64,000 bases of DNA from Lentibacillus sp. CBA3610 (GCF_013373365.1 NZ_CP035925.1:2170001-2234000); one strand, 5' to 3'; counted from the stretch's first letter, positions 17,398-26,772 are shown. Notes: a model not told the origin generated them from the sequence alone. Numbers and translations are program-made.

Positions 17398-18180
17398 ATG
17401 TACCTGAGTGTTAACAACGTCGGCAAGTCATTTCCCCGTCATGGTGAAGAGCCGCTAAAGGCACTTGAAACGATTAATCTGCCAATCAATCAAGGTGAAT
17501 TCATCTCATTACTTGGGCCGTCCGGATGCGGCAAATCAACACTGCTTTCCATTATGGCCGGATTGACAGAGCCCTCATCCGGTTCAGTCAGTCTGGAAAA
17601 TGAACGCATAACCGAACCCGGACCGGATAAAAGCATGGTTTTTCAGGAGCCGGCCTTATTTCCGTGGATGTCGGTTAAGGAAAATGTCACGTTTCCACTG
17701 CGCAAAAAGCTGCGTAAAAAGGAACAGGAATCAGCAGTCGCCCATTTTTTACAAATGGTCCATCTCAGCCAATTTGCCGAAAATTATCCACATGAACTCT
17801 CCGGCGGCATGCAGCAGCGCGTAGCTATTGCCAGGGCGCTGGCGATGGATTCGGGCCTGCTTTTAATGGATGAACCATTCGGAGCGCTGGATGAACAAAC
17901 CCGACAGGTGCTTCAAGATGAAGTAGAGAAAATCTGGCAAGAAACGAAAAAGACTATCGTATTTGTCACACATAGCATCCGTGAAGCTATTAAACTGTCA
18001 GATCGCATTATCATCATGAGTGCACGTCCGGGCACAATCATTTCAGACTTTAAAGTGGATCTGGAGCGCCCGCGTCAGCAAAAAGATATGGCCCTTTTGG
18101 AAGAAGACGTTATGGCCATCCTGAAAAAAGAAATTGAAAGCGTGATGAAAGAGGAGTTGCAACATGCCGGCAGTCATTAA
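17398..18180 (+). CDS. ABC transporter ATPase, nitrate/sulfonate/taurine type
   Basis: 260-aa ATP-binding subunit of an importer. Walker A GPSGCGKST, signature LSGGMQQRVAIARALAM, Walker B LLLMDEPFGALDE and switch histidine VTHSIREA are all intact. The sequence fits the SsuB/TauB/NrtD class. It overlaps the permease gene by 17 nt, so the two are translationally coupled. It powers import with the downstream permease and lipoprotein. The substrate cannot be read from the ATPase. Confidence 0.9.
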   Translation: MYLSVNNVGKSFPRHGEEPLKALETINLPINQGEFISLLGPSGCGKSTLLSIMAGLTEPSSGSVSLENERITEPGPDKSMVFQEPALFPWMSVKENVTFPLRKKLRKKEQESAVAHFLQMVHLSQFAENYPHELSGGMQQRVAIARALAMDSGLLLMDEPFGALDEQTRQVLQDEVEKIWQETKKTIVFVTHSIREAIKLSDRIIIMSARPGTIISDFKVDLERPRQQKDMALLEEDVMAILKKEIESVMKEELQHAGSH

Positions 18181-18925
18181 ACGTATTATCTTTTTCACGA
18201 TTCTTATTTTAATCTGGCAGGGGATTTTCCTCCTTGGCATTTGGCCGGAATCCATGATACCCAGTCCGTTTACTGTGGCTGAAACAATCATCGCCGGTTT
18301 TGCCGATATGACACTCGTTTATGATATTTTGGCCAGTTTCCGTCATCTCTTAATCGGACTCGCCGTTTCACTCGTCATCGGGACCCTTCTCGGCGTGCTG
18401 CTTGCCAAGGTGAAATTGGCTGATGAGACACTTGGCACGATGATTTTGGCCCTGCAAAGTGTCCCGAGCATTGTCTGGGTGCCACTTGCTATTATTTGGT
18501 TTGGCTTTACCGAAGCGTCCATTATTTTTGTCGTTGTCATTGGCGGAACATTTGTCATGACGATGAATATGCGTATCGGGATTAAAAACGTCGCACCGAT
18601 TTATCTGAAAGCCGCCCGGACGATGGGGTCAAAGGGAATGGATTTATTTTTTAAAGTGGTAGTTCCAGCATCCATCCCGCACGCCGTCACCGGTGTCCGG
18701 CTGGCATGGGCATTCAGCTGGCGCGCTCTGATGGCCGGTGAAATGCTGAGCACGGGACCCGGACTGGGTTACACACTCAGTTATGCATCTGATTTTAACA
18801 ATATGAGTCTTGTTATCGGGATTATTATCATTATTGGCGTCATTGGTTCAATTGTCGATCAGCTGATATTCCAGCGAATTGAAAATAAAGTTCTCAAACG
18901 CTGGGGGATGGAAGAAGCAGCATAA
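18164..18925 (+). CDS. ABC transporter permease, SsuC/TauC type
   Basis: 253-aa inner-membrane subunit with about six hydrophobic helices and the cytoplasmic coupling loop that docks the ATPase (YLKAARTMGSKGMDLFFKVV, PASIPHAVTGVRLAWAFSWR). ATG follows GAGGAGTTGCAAC inside the end of the ATPase gene. It forms the translocation pore for the substrate delivered by the lipoprotein encoded next. The dispersed repeat lies directly after its stop codon, inside the operon. Confidence 0.9.
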   Translation: MPAVIKRIIFFTILILIWQGIFLLGIWPESMIPSPFTVAETIIAGFADMTLVYDILASFRHLLIGLAVSLVIGTLLGVLLAKVKLADETLGTMILALQSVPSIVWVPLAIIWFGFTEASIIFVVVIGGTFVMTMNMRIGIKNVAPIYLKAARTMGSKGMDLFFKVVVPASIPHAVTGVRLAWAFSWRALMAGEMLSTGPGLGYTLSYASDFNNMSLVIGIIIIIGVIGSIVDQLIFQRIENKVLKRWGMEEAA

Positions 18926-19003
18926 GAAAAACTCAGGCCTAACCTCGTTTTCCAGAGGTCAGAGGCCGGATTGGAAGAGATCAGCAAGCTGGCTTGTTTC
19001 TGC
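18925..19003 (+). repeat. dispersed ~90-nt repeat, copy 2 (inside an operon)
   Basis: Begins AAGAAAAACTCAGGCCTAAC and contains TTTTCCAGAGGTCAGAGGCC and GGATTGGAAGAGATCAGCAA, collinear with copies 1 and 3. It lies between the permease and binding-protein genes and supplies a false N-terminal extension to the latter's reading frame. Confidence 0.75.
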
Positions 19004-19043
19004 ATCACCCTATATTAAACAACAACATCAGAAAGGGGTTTTT

Positions 19044-20045
19044 ATGTTGAAAAAACTTTTTGGTCTTTTAATGGTAAGCATACTTCTGGTGCTGGCAGCA
19101 TGCGGCAGCGGCAGTGGTGAAGCTTCAGGAGGCAGCGGTGAAAGTGAAACAGTTACCATTGGCTATTTTCCTAATCTGAACCACGCACCGGCGATGGTTG
19201 CCAAACAGAAAGGAATGTATGAAGAACACCTCGGAGGCAATGTCAATGTCGAATACCAGACATTCCCGGATGGTGCTACGTTTATGAAAGCACTGGCTGC
19301 CGGTGAAATTGAAGGCGGACTCGTCGGACCGGGACCGGCAATGAACAGCTTTATTTCCGGTGTGGATGCCCAGATAATCGGCGCCTCTTCAACCGGAGGA
19401 ACGGTAATCGTCTCCCGTAATGGAAGCGGCATTGAGTCCTGGGAAGACGTTGAAGGGTCAACCTTTATTTCACCACGTGTCGGATGCACACACAATGTTC
19501 AATTTGAAACATATATGAAAGAAAGAGGCGTTACCTCCGAACGTACCGGTGGCTCCATGACTCATGTAACCGGTGAGCCGGCAAGGTATCAGTCCATGTT
19601 TGAAAATGGTGACGTTGATGTCGCCACAGCGCCCGAACCATGGGCATCCGTTATGGAACAAGAAGTGGATGCCAATGTCGTCATCCCGACAAGCGAAATT
19701 TCGTTCGGGGAAACATTGCCGGCAGCTGTCATGGTCACATCCGATGACATGGTTGATAACAACAGCGAACAGGTCCAAAAATTAGTTGACGCCCATAAGG
19801 AAGCTGTTAACTATATTAACGATAACCCGGACGAAGCAATCGACATTACCATCGAAGGTATTGCCGACATCACAGATCAACAGCTGGAAAAAAGCGCAAT
19901 GGAAAATGCTTGGGAGCGCACAAATTTCACCTATGAAGTCAATCCTGACGTCATCCAGGAATTCGGCAACTCATCACATGACCTGCAATTCCTGAAAGAG
20001 CAGCCGGATTTTGAAGGGTTTGTGAATACGTCGTTTGTGGAGTAG
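19044..20045 (+). CDS. substrate-binding lipoprotein of the ABC importer (SsuA/NrtA-like)
   Basis: 333-aa lipoprotein; signal peptide with lipobox LVLAACGSG, the cysteine near residue 20. The mature part is a type II periplasmic-binding fold: TIGYFPNLNHAPAMVAKQKG, then GEIEGGLVGPGPAMNSFISG, GGTVIVSRNGSGI and DVATAPEPWASVMEQE. The ATG at 19044 has GAAAGGGG upstream; the longer in-frame reading comes from the intergenic repeat. It captures an anionic substrate (sulfonate, nitrate/bicarbonate or related) outside the membrane. The exact ligand is unknown. Confidence 0.88.
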   Translation: MLKKLFGLLMVSILLVLAACGSGSGEASGGSGESETVTIGYFPNLNHAPAMVAKQKGMYEEHLGGNVNVEYQTFPDGATFMKALAAGEIEGGLVGPGPAMNSFISGVDAQIIGASSTGGTVIVSRNGSGIESWEDVEGSTFISPRVGCTHNVQFETYMKERGVTSERTGGSMTHVTGEPARYQSMFENGDVDVATAPEPWASVMEQEVDANVVIPTSEISFGETLPAAVMVTSDDMVDNNSEQVQKLVDAHKEAVNYINDNPDEAIDITIEGIADITDQQLEKSAMENAWERTNFTYEVNPDVIQEFGNSSHDLQFLKEQPDFEGFVNTSFVE

Positions 20046-20065
20046 GTTTGAGAAGGCTTATGTAC

Positions 20066-20106
20066 AAAAAGCACGGTGCACTTGAAAATTGAGGGCCGTG
20101 CTTTTT
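20066..20106 (+). terminator. terminator of the ABC transporter operon
   Basis: Perfect 11-bp stem AAAAAGCACGG / CCGTGCTTTTT with a 19-nt loop. Confidence 0.85.
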
Positions 20107-20570
20107 AATAAGGTGTACGTAAAAATATCTTAAACAGGGTTTTGTCCAAGTTGCATTTTTCTGAATGAATCACGTCAGCAAGTTTTTTTATTTCCTTTAT
20201 GTTAATTCCACGCATATAACCTGAATTCCTGCCAAGTTATACCTATGTTGGAATATCAATCCTTAGGTACTTATAAGGGTTTACTTGCATTTTGATCATT
20301 TCGCCAATATAGTGCTTGTACCATTGCTATTTAAAGTGGATTCATAAACAGCCGAGGTTTATACCGTTCATGGTTTGAAAGAAAAGCGACAAACAGAAGA
20401 GCAGTTGGAGAAATGGATTTAGAGTTGGAAATTTTATATCATACCCTGACAGAAAAGAACTTTTTTTTGGCATTCTCTAACTGGCTTGTATCCTAATTTA
20501 GAAGGAAGTCTTGTTGTATTTCCTTACTCAATCCTCGCATATTTAATTTGATATTGTAGTGCAGTTATGT
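20107..20570. other. spacer without a supported gene
   Basis: AT-rich DNA between the ABC transporter terminator and the LacI gene. Short frames occur but none has a start, ribosome site and recognisable sequence. It marks the left border of the AT-rich sugar-acid block. Confidence 0.4.
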
Positions 20571-20705
20571 GCATTTTCAACGGGATGGCTTCGCGGATAA
20601 TGGTTAGGTTTGATGATTGCATCGGAGACCGATCAAAGTTATCATGATTGGGACGGCAATGTACTAAAACCTGTTCTACCGTTATTAGTACCTACCAAAG
20701 ATTAA
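20571..20705 (+). pseudogene. C-terminal remnant of an unidentified protein
   Basis: A frame reading AFSTGWLRG, one stop, then WLGLMIASETDQSYHDWDGN followed by VLKPVLPLLVPTKD and a stop at 20703-20705. It has protein-like composition but no start, and ends 27 nt before the LacI gene. I do not recognise the family; it may be what is left of a gene disrupted when the AT-rich block arrived. Confidence 0.3.
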
Positions 20706-20732
20706 ACTATCCGTTTAGATTGGAGCATCAAC

Positions 20733-21719
20733 ATGGAAAAGAAGATTATTTCAGCTAAGGACGTAGCTAAGTTGGCGAATGTTTCTCAATCTACCGTTTC
20801 ACGAGTTTTTACTACTGGTGCAAGTGTTTCTGAAAAATCGAGAAAGAAAGTATTGAAGGTAGCAGAAGAATTAAATTATCGCCCCAATGCATTAGCAAGA
20901 GGCTTAATAAAACGAAAAACAAATATAGTCGGCCTGGCAATGAAAGATATTCAAAATCCTTTTTATCACGAAGTTTTGGGTATGTTCACACAAAAGTTAA
21001 GGGAGAAAGGGTTTAGCGTGTTATTTGTATATACGGAAAATGAAGAGATTGAACAAGGTGAGATAAATAATTTTCTGGAATATAATGTGGGAGGAATTAT
21101 TGTCACCGATGCACTTCTGTCTTCTAATTTAGTCACCAAACTCCATAACAATAACATTCCGGTAATATTATTCAACCGGTACCACAAGGATATAGACTGT
21201 CATTCTGTTTCTTGTGATAATATAAAAGCTGCATCAGAAATTGCTTCTTATATTTATGATAAAGGATACCGGGATATTGTTTTTATTACAGGGAAAAGTA
21301 ATGCATCAACAAGCAGAGATAGACAAAAGGGCTTCACTGATTTTTTTAAACACAAAGGGATAGCCATTACTATTTTAGAGGGAGATTATTCCTACGAGAC
21401 ATCCTACCATCTAACAGAAACTATAATTGAAAACGGTCACGAGCCTGAGGTGGTTTTTGGGGCTAATGATATTACAGCGATAGGTGCCTTAGATGCGTTA
21501 AAGGCAATGTCTATTTCTGTGCCAGAGGATGTTGTTGTTATAGGATTTGATAATATAAAAATGTCTTCCTGGCCTAGTTATATGCTATCTACTTGGGCAC
21601 AGCCAATAGAAGAAATGGTAAATGAAACAATAAATCTACTTTTGACAAATCCGAAACGTACTAATAAAGAAACATTAAAACTAAAAGGTCATTTTATTGA
21701 TCGTAATACGACAAAATAA
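20733..21719 (+). CDS. LacI-family regulator
   Basis: 328-aa repressor: N-terminal helix-turn-helix (SAKDVAKLANVSQSTVSRVF), hinge (YRPNALARGLIKRKT), then a sugar-binding-protein-like effector domain (VVFGANDITAIGALDAL, VVVIGFDNIKMSSWP). ATG preceded by GATTGGAG. It lies directly upstream of the HisD-like gene on the same strand and is probably its local regulator; a LacI/CcpA-type operator overlaps the promoter in between. Base composition is more AT-rich than the flanking operons. Confidence 0.9.
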   Translation: MEKKIISAKDVAKLANVSQSTVSRVFTTGASVSEKSRKKVLKVAEELNYRPNALARGLIKRKTNIVGLAMKDIQNPFYHEVLGMFTQKLREKGFSVLFVYTENEEIEQGEINNFLEYNVGGIIVTDALLSSNLVTKLHNNNIPVILFNRYHKDIDCHSVSCDNIKAASEIASYIYDKGYRDIVFITGKSNASTSRDRQKGFTDFFKHKGIAITILEGDYSYETSYHLTETIIENGHEPEVVFGANDITAIGALDALKAMSISVPEDVVVIGFDNIKMSSWPSYMLSTWAQPIEEMVNETINLLLTNPKRTNKETLKLKGHFIDRNTTK

Positions 21720-21735
21720 TAGAAACACTTTTTCA

Positions 21736-21764
21736 TTGACAATTGTAACCGTTTCCGTTTATAT
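21736..21764 (+). promoter_or_regulatory. promoter of the HisD-like gene with a LacI/cre-like operator
   Basis: TTGACA (21736-21741), 17-nt spacer, TTATAT (21759-21764). The spacer holds TGTAACCGTTTCCG (21745-21758), close to the LacI/CcpA operator pattern with a central CG, so binding would block polymerase. Confidence 0.65.
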
Positions 21765-21803
21765 TTTATATAAAGCTATTTACATAGCTTTTTATTTAAA
21801 TAT

Positions 21804-21823
21804 TTTTGCATACGTATGCAAAA
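21804..21823 (+). promoter_or_regulatory. perfect 20-bp palindrome before the HisD-like gene
   Basis: TTTTGCATACGTATGCAAAA lies just upstream of the ribosome site (GGAGGGAGAGAG). It is a likely operator for a dimeric regulator and differs from both the LacI-type site and the GntR-type sites of this block. A role as an mRNA hairpin is also possible. Confidence 0.6.
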
Positions 21824-21841
21824 TGGAGGGAGAGAGATAAC

Positions 21842-23125
21842 ATGGCAACATATCTCAAAAAAGGGAAAATAGAAGAAGATATCCAGAAAGAAGATGCAAA
21901 GGTATCCGAAATCGTCCGTTCAACTATTAATAACATTGAAAATGAAGGGGATAAAGCAGTCAGAGAGCTATCGGAGAAATTCGATAACTGGAGTCCAGAT
22001 AGCTTTCGATTAACCGGGGAACAAATTGAAGAGATTTGCTCAACTATTCCTGAACAAACGGTAAAAGACATCGAGTTTGCACAAAGCAATATAAGGAAAT
22101 TTGCTGAAGAACAACGAAATTCCATGAAAGACATTGAAGTAGAAATGATGCCTGGTGTACTACTTGGTCATAAAAACATTCCTGTAAACAGTGTAGGCTG
22201 CTACATACCTGGTGGTCGCTATCCAATGGTGGCTTCTGCTCATATGAGTGTTCTAACTGCTAAAGTAGCTGGCGTGAACAGAGTGATTGCTTGCACTCCA
22301 CCAATAAATGGCGAAATACCTGCTACAACTGTTTTTGCCATGCACAAAGCAGGCGCAGATGAAATTTATATTCTTGGCGGAATTCAGGCTATGGCCGGAA
22401 TGGCTATTGGGACAGAAACGATCGCACCTGTAGATATGATTGTTGGACCAGGTAATGCATTTGTTGCGGAAACAAAACGTCTGCTTTACGGGCGGGTTGG
22501 AATTGACTTGTTGGCGGGTCCAACTGAAACTCTTGTTGTTGCAGACGAAACAAGTGATCCAGAAATAATTGCCACAGATCTTTTAGGACAAGGCGAACAC
22601 GGACCGACATCCCCCGGTGCTTTAATAACAACATCTAAAGGCATTGCTGAGGAGACATTAAAAGAAATTGAACGACAATTAAAAGTCTTACCTACTGCTG
22701 ATGTCGCAAGTGTTTCCTGGGAAGATTACGGACAAATTATCCTCGTTGATGATGAGCAAGAGGCTTTAAAAGAAGCAGACCGTCTGGCATTTGAACATGT
22801 GGAAATTTTAACGAAAAAACCTGATTTCTTTTTAGAAAACATGACGAATTACGGTTGCCTATTCTTAGGGCCAGAAACTAATGTCGCTTATGGAGATAAA
22901 GTAATTGGAACGAACCATACATTGCCAACAAAAGGAGCAGCTAAGTACACTGGGGGGCTTTGGGTAGGTAAGTTTTTAAAAACTGTTACTTATCAAAAGA
23001 TCACTTCGGAAGAACAAAGTGCTTACATCGGTGAATATGCTGCCAGGCTTTGCCAGCTGGAAAATTTCTCAGGTCATGCTGAACAAGCGTTATTACGCGT
23101 TCGTAAGTATGGAAACAAAAAATAA
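21842..23125 (+). CDS. HisD-like alcohol dehydrogenase (histidinol/sulfopropanediol dehydrogenase family)
   Basis: 427-aa zinc- and NAD-dependent dehydrogenase of the histidinol dehydrogenase family, which oxidises an alcohol through the aldehyde to a carboxylate. [33 protein letters not shown] and [14 protein letters not shown] are conserved. The zinc/catalytic region reads [19 protein letters not shown], where biosynthetic HisD usually has AEHD; the EHG form recalls HpsN-type sulfopropanediol dehydrogenases. It is not next to his genes but opposite a tetronate-type pathway, so a polyol or sugar alcohol/aldehyde is the more likely substrate. ATG chosen after GGAGGGAGAGAG. Confidence 0.82.
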   Translation: MATYLKKGKIEEDIQKEDAKVSEIVRSTINNIENEGDKAVRELSEKFDNWSPDSFRLTGEQIEEICSTIPEQTVKDIEFAQSNIRKFAEEQRNSMKDIEVEMMPGVLLGHKNIPVNSVGCYIPGGRYPMVASAHMSVLTAKVAGVNRVIACTPPINGEIPATTVFAMHKAGADEIYILGGIQAMAGMAIGTETIAPVDMIVGPGNAFVAETKRLLYGRVGIDLLAGPTETLVVADETSDPEIIATDLLGQGEHGPTSPGALITTSKGIAEETLKEIERQLKVLPTADVASVSWEDYGQIILVDDEQEALKEADRLAFEHVEILTKKPDFFLENMTNYGCLFLGPETNVAYGDKVIGTNHTLPTKGAAKYTGGLWVGKFLKTVTYQKITSEEQSAYIGEYAARLCQLENFSGHAEQALLRVRKYGNKK

Positions 23126-23154
23126 AGGTAACTTTTTTAAACAGAAATGAAATA

Positions 23155-23190
23155 TAAGAAAAACCGGGCGAAGTTGCCCGGTTTTTCTTA
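23155..23190. terminator. bidirectional terminator between the HisD-like and SDR genes
   Basis: Perfect 15-bp stem TAAGAAAAACCGGGC / GCCCGGTTTTTCTTA with a 6-nt loop, between convergent genes; U-runs on both strands. Confidence 0.95.
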
Positions 23191-23228
23191 TATATTAATG
23201 CCGATTATTTGATGTAACTCCTATCTAT

Positions 23229-23993
23229 TTACCAAACAGTCCATCCACCATCCACAAAAATTGTTTGTCCTGTCACCATGCTTGAAGATGCGGAACTTAA
23301 ATATAATATCGCCCCGAATAAATCTTCTGGTTTGGCTAGACGGCCAAGGGGGATACGGCTCATTACATCTTTTTGAAAATCAGGCTCCTCAAACATCGGT
23401 TTCGTAAGTGGCGTTTCAACGAATGTCGGAGCGACAGCATTAACGTTTATATTATGATTGGCCCACTCGATAGCGAGAGACCGTGTCAATTGGGTTATGC
23501 CGCCTTTACTCGAACTGTAAGCACTGCGTTTATAATATCCGACAGCCGCCATCTGTGAAGACATATTAATAATTTTTCCATTCTCGCTTTTCTTTATATA
23601 TTCTGCAGCAGCTTGACAGCAGAAGAAGGCACTTTTTAAGTTCAGATCCAGAACTTGATCCCAATCCTCTTCAGTGATCTCTTCTGCCGGTTTTGTAATA
23701 TTTGTTCCTGCGTTATTTAATAAGATATCAATTTGGCCAAAGTGATCATTGATTTTTTCCATAGCAGGCTGGATCTTTTCTGTGTTTTTTATATCGAGTG
23801 GTACGGCAAGAGCCTTATATCCTGAATCTGTAAGTTCTTTTTCAAGTGCTTTAAGCTTATCTTCATTTCTTGCGATAAGTGCAACACTTGCTCCTGACTC
23901 AGCCATAAATTTCGCAATCTCAATCCCAAGTCCTTGGCTCGCACCAGTAATAACGGCTACTTTCCCTGTTAGGTCAAAAAGTTTATTTATCAT
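23229..23993 (-). CDS. short-chain dehydrogenase/reductase
   Basis: 254-aa classical SDR. Cofactor loop TGASQGLGIEIAKF, NNAG near residue 90, catalytic serine (MSSQMAAVG) and YxxxK (SAYSSSKGG) are all present; the C-terminus ends TGQTIFVDGGWTVW. ATG follows GGAAGGAATGG. It is last in the minus-strand string starting at ltnD or tctC and probably oxidises or reduces a sugar acid or alcohol intermediate of that pathway. The substrate is not identifiable from sequence. Confidence 0.88.
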   Translation of the reverse strand: MINKLFDLTGKVAVITGASQGLGIEIAKFMAESGASVALIARNEDKLKALEKELTDSGYKALAVPLDIKNTEKIQPAMEKINDHFGQIDILLNNAGTNITKPAEEITEEDWDQVLDLNLKSAFFCCQAAAEYIKKSENGKIINMSSQMAAVGYYKRSAYSSSKGGITQLTRSLAIEWANHNINVNAVAPTFVETPLTKPMFEEPDFQKDVMSRIPLGRLAKPEDLFGAILYLSSASSSMVTGQTIFVDGGWTVW

Positions 23994-24028
23994 ATGCTTC
24001 CATTCCTTCCATAAGGCCTCAATCCCTA

Positions 24029-24688
24029 TTAACCTTTTTCAGCAAGCTTAACAATTGCATTTGCACTAACTTCCGGACCAGTTAAAATTGGCGTTGAACC
24101 TCTTTCGTAAGAATCAAGTGAACGTGCCATAGAGTACTGTGCGAGTATAAGGGCATCAGAGTCCTTGGATAGTTTGTCAATTTCTGTGTGGATTAATTCG
24201 TCATGCTTGGCTTGATTCGCTTTTTGTAAAGCTTGGAAAGCCTCCGGTATGACGACAGTATTGACATCAATCGTTTTCCCTTTCTCTTCAGCAGTTTTAT
24301 ATAGTAAGTTTGTTGTTGTGGGGCCAGCTTTTGCTACCGTTGCAATGACGCCGATTTTACCTCCAATTTCTACCGCTTTATCCAACATACTTTCATCTGA
24401 ACTCAGTGCTGGTACACCAAACAAATGCGTGATCTCAGGAACGTACGGAGAAAATGAAGAACATGTTAATAAAATAGCGTCGGCACCTGCGTCTTCTGCT
24501 TTTCCAGTGATATCCATTAATCTTCTAATCATACTTTGTGTGATTGTATTCGTTTCATTTAATTCATAAATTAGTCCTTCATCCATCACATTGATCAAAT
24601 CTACAGATGGATGATGTGTATGAAAAGCATGCAAAATTGGTTGAACAGAATTCATCGTTGCATGAACCAGGCCAATTTTTGTACTCAT
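24029..24688 (-). CDS. Asp/Glu racemase-fold protein 1 with a single catalytic cysteine
   Basis: 219-aa protein of the aspartate/glutamate/hydantoin racemase superfamily, starting GLVHATMNSVQPI. The first catalytic-cysteine motif is present (AILLTCSSFSPY), but the second, normally LGC, reads ALILAQYSMARS with glutamine in place of cysteine. A two-cysteine racemase mechanism is therefore unlikely; a one-cysteine isomerase or another activity fits better. ATG at 24688 after TTGGAGGG. It lies between otnC and the SDR, and a paralogue precedes ltnD. It may take the role of the missing OtnI isomerase, which is an inference. Confidence 0.8.
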   Translation of the reverse strand: MSTKIGLVHATMNSVQPILHAFHTHHPSVDLINVMDEGLIYELNETNTITQSMIRRLMDITGKAEDAGADAILLTCSSFSPYVPEITHLFGVPALSSDESMLDKAVEIGGKIGVIATVAKAGPTTTNLLYKTAEEKGKTIDVNTVVIPEAFQALQKANQAKHDELIHTEIDKLSKDSDALILAQYSMARSLDSYERGSTPILTGPEVSANAIVKLAEKG

Positions 24689-24817
24689 CGTATTCCCTCC
24701 AATAAAATAAATGGCTGTTACTTTGCTACAATTGATACCGTCTCTTAGTAACTGCTGGTTTGATATCAATTTTGAAAAACATTCTTCTACTCAGATCCGG
24801 TTTCGAACAGAAAGAAA

Positions 24818-25402
24818 CTATAATCTATTGCGCAACTCCCATGCAATATTGGTACTTTCTTCCAGTTCTTCCAGTGCATTAAAAGCATGCATTAAATCGT
24901 TCCCTGGAACAACGGGGCCATGGTGACTTAAAAGCCAGCCATCACTGTCTGCTACACGTTCATCAAATGCATCAAAAAGCTCTTTACTTCCAGGGTGTTC
25001 ATAAGGAATTAAACCGACAGTTCCCAACTGCATTTTCAAATATGGAGTATGATCTGGAATGCAATCTGATTCATTTAAATCTGGTACACAGCTCCAAAGC
25101 ACAGAATATTTACTATGGACATGTATAACTGCACCAGTTTGGGGTTTTGCTTTGAAAGCAGATAAATGTAATGGCAGCTCTTTACTCGGTTTTAATTTAT
25201 CGTACCTGCGGCCATCAAGACCCACAACAGCAAAATCATTTGGACTCAATTTTCCAAAACATGTTCCACTGCCTGTGATATAAACTTTATCCTGATGTAA
25301 AAAACTTAAATTCGCAACACTCCCTGTAGCTTTACCACGGTCGAATAGGCTGCGGGCAACCCATATAGCATCATCAAACTTTTCCTCTAAACTTTTATCC
25401 AT
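24818..25402 (-). CDS. otnC: class II aldolase-like 3-oxo-tetronate 4-phosphate decarboxylase
   Basis: 194-aa protein of the class II aldolase/adducin family. Metal-binding histidines are in AVIHVHSKYSVLWS (HxH) and LLSHHGPVVPG. Next to otnK and ltnD it matches OtnC, which decarboxylates 3-oxo-tetronate 4-phosphate to dihydroxyacetone phosphate. The ATG at 25402 follows AAGGATGGGGGAAG; the coding region starts beside the otnK stop, so the two are coupled. Fuculose-phosphate-type aldolase activity is the alternative if read alone. Confidence 0.85.
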   Translation of the reverse strand: MDKSLEEKFDDAIWVARSLFDRGKATGSVANLSFLHQDKVYITGSGTCFGKLSPNDFAVVGLDGRRYDKLKPSKELPLHLSAFKAKPQTGAVIHVHSKYSVLWSCVPDLNESDCIPDHTPYLKMQLGTVGLIPYEHPGSKELFDAFDERVADSDGWLLSHHGPVVPGNDLMHAFNALEELEESTNIAWELRNRL

Positions 25403-25416
25403 ACTTCCCCCATCCT

Positions 25417-26658
25417 TCAATATGTTAAAGATAATGCACGTAGAAAAAAGTCCGTATCTCCAAAATTTCCACTTTTGAGCACTATTTGTATTCGGGTATC
25501 CTGTGTAGGGATCATAACAGGTACTCCTGGTGCGATACTTTGCCCAATATGGTATCCTGTATATCCTAATCTTTTTGTTACCGCTCCACTTGTTTCCCCT
25601 CCAGCTACAATAATCCGATGATATCCTTCTTTCGCAGCAAGTGCTGCCAAATCCGCCATAGCTTTTTCCAATGTTTCGGCAACTTCTTCTTTTCCTTGTT
25701 CCTGTGTTCGTCTAACATTCTCTGGTGTATCACTGCTATAAACTAATACAGAGTTCTTCCTGTTTTGAGAGATGAAGTTCCAAATGTTTTCCACCGATTC
25801 TTCACCTGATAATAATTTCATTGGGTCAATAAAATAACTTTCCCCACCAGATTTTTCATACTCAGCAATCTGATTTCTAGTTGCTTCACTGCAACTGCCA
25901 GATAAAATTAGAGCCGGTGCTCCTGAGGCTGCAAAGTCTTTGGCTTCTAAACTTTTCTTGTATTTTTTCGCCAACGGCTCTGCCAGCCCACTCCCACCAG
26001 TAATCAGTTTTAAATCCCCAAAAGATCGAACCAATTTTTCTGCATCTTCTTCTTTTTCATAGTCGGGTATAATATAAAACCGCTCTGCATCTATTTCGTT
26101 TGATACATTTTCGATAAATTCATCAGTATCCTCTTCCCGATGAGAATTCGGTAATTTTACACTTGGATAATTACTTTGCGCATCCATTAAGCGAACCAAA
26201 TCGCTATCCCACATCGGTGTATGTGGATGATCTTTCATCGGGCTTTCGTGTAATGGAATGCCTTTTACATATAAATGTCCTTCTTTAACCGTTCGTCCAT
26301 TTACCGGGAGAGCGGGGCAAAGAATGGTATGGGGCACATCAAGTTCTTCCATTACAGCGTCACAAATTGGTCCTATGTTACCTTCAGGTGTAGAATCAAA
26401 CGTAGAACAGTATTTTACATAAAATTGTTGTACTCCACGCTCCTGCAGCCACTTTATTGCTTCGAGAGATTCGTTGACAGCCGTTTTTGTTTCCTGAGTA
26501 CGTGTTTTTAAGGCTATTACACATACATCGGCTTCTTCAGTAATGTCCCCTTCAGGTATACCATTGTACAAAGTTGTACTGAGGCCGCCTTTTACAAAGA
26601 AAGAGGCTATATCACTTCCACCAGTAAAATCATCTGCAATACAACCAATGCGAAACAT
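25417..26658 (-). CDS. otnK: four-carbon acid sugar kinase (3-oxo-tetronate kinase)
   Basis: 413-aa kinase of the former DUF1537 family, which phosphorylates 3-oxo-tetronate at C4. The N-terminal domain shows ADDFTGGSDIASFF and the C-terminal domain the nucleotide-binding GGETSGAVTKRLG. The ATG at 26658 follows AGGAGGT. Directly followed by otnC and preceded by ltnD, the order of known L-threonate/D-erythronate operons. Confidence 0.92.
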   Translation of the reverse strand: MFRIGCIADDFTGGSDIASFFVKGGLSTTLYNGIPEGDITEEADVCVIALKTRTQETKTAVNESLEAIKWLQERGVQQFYVKYCSTFDSTPEGNIGPICDAVMEELDVPHTILCPALPVNGRTVKEGHLYVKGIPLHESPMKDHPHTPMWDSDLVRLMDAQSNYPSVKLPNSHREEDTDEFIENVSNEIDAERFYIIPDYEKEEDAEKLVRSFGDLKLITGGSGLAEPLAKKYKKSLEAKDFAASGAPALILSGSCSEATRNQIAEYEKSGGESYFIDPMKLLSGEESVENIWNFISQNRKNSVLVYSSDTPENVRRTQEQGKEEVAETLEKAMADLAALAAKEGYHRIIVAGGETSGAVTKRLGYTGYHIGQSIAPGVPVMIPTQDTRIQIVLKSGNFGDTDFFLRALSLTY

Positions 26659-26694
26659 ATTTACCTCCTGGTATTTCATAATTATTAAGAATTA

Positions 26695-26772
26695 ATTCAG
26701 TTGAGTCGAATCCACTTAGAGTAATATTGCATTTACACTAAGTGAATAAGAACAAAACACAGTCAACTGAAT
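26695..26772 (-). other. nested inverted repeats between ltnD and otnK
   Basis: Outer arms ATTCAGTTGA / TCAACTGAAT and inner arms CACTTAG / CTAAGTG enclose an AT-rich loop. On the transcript they can form a long interrupted hairpin between the two genes, perhaps for differential expression or partial termination. Confidence 0.5.

Noticed and set aside
18879-19043. N-terminal extension of the ABC binding protein
   Set aside because: It is translated from the permease end and the dispersed repeat; the real ATG at 19044 has a ribosome site and starts a proper lipoprotein signal.
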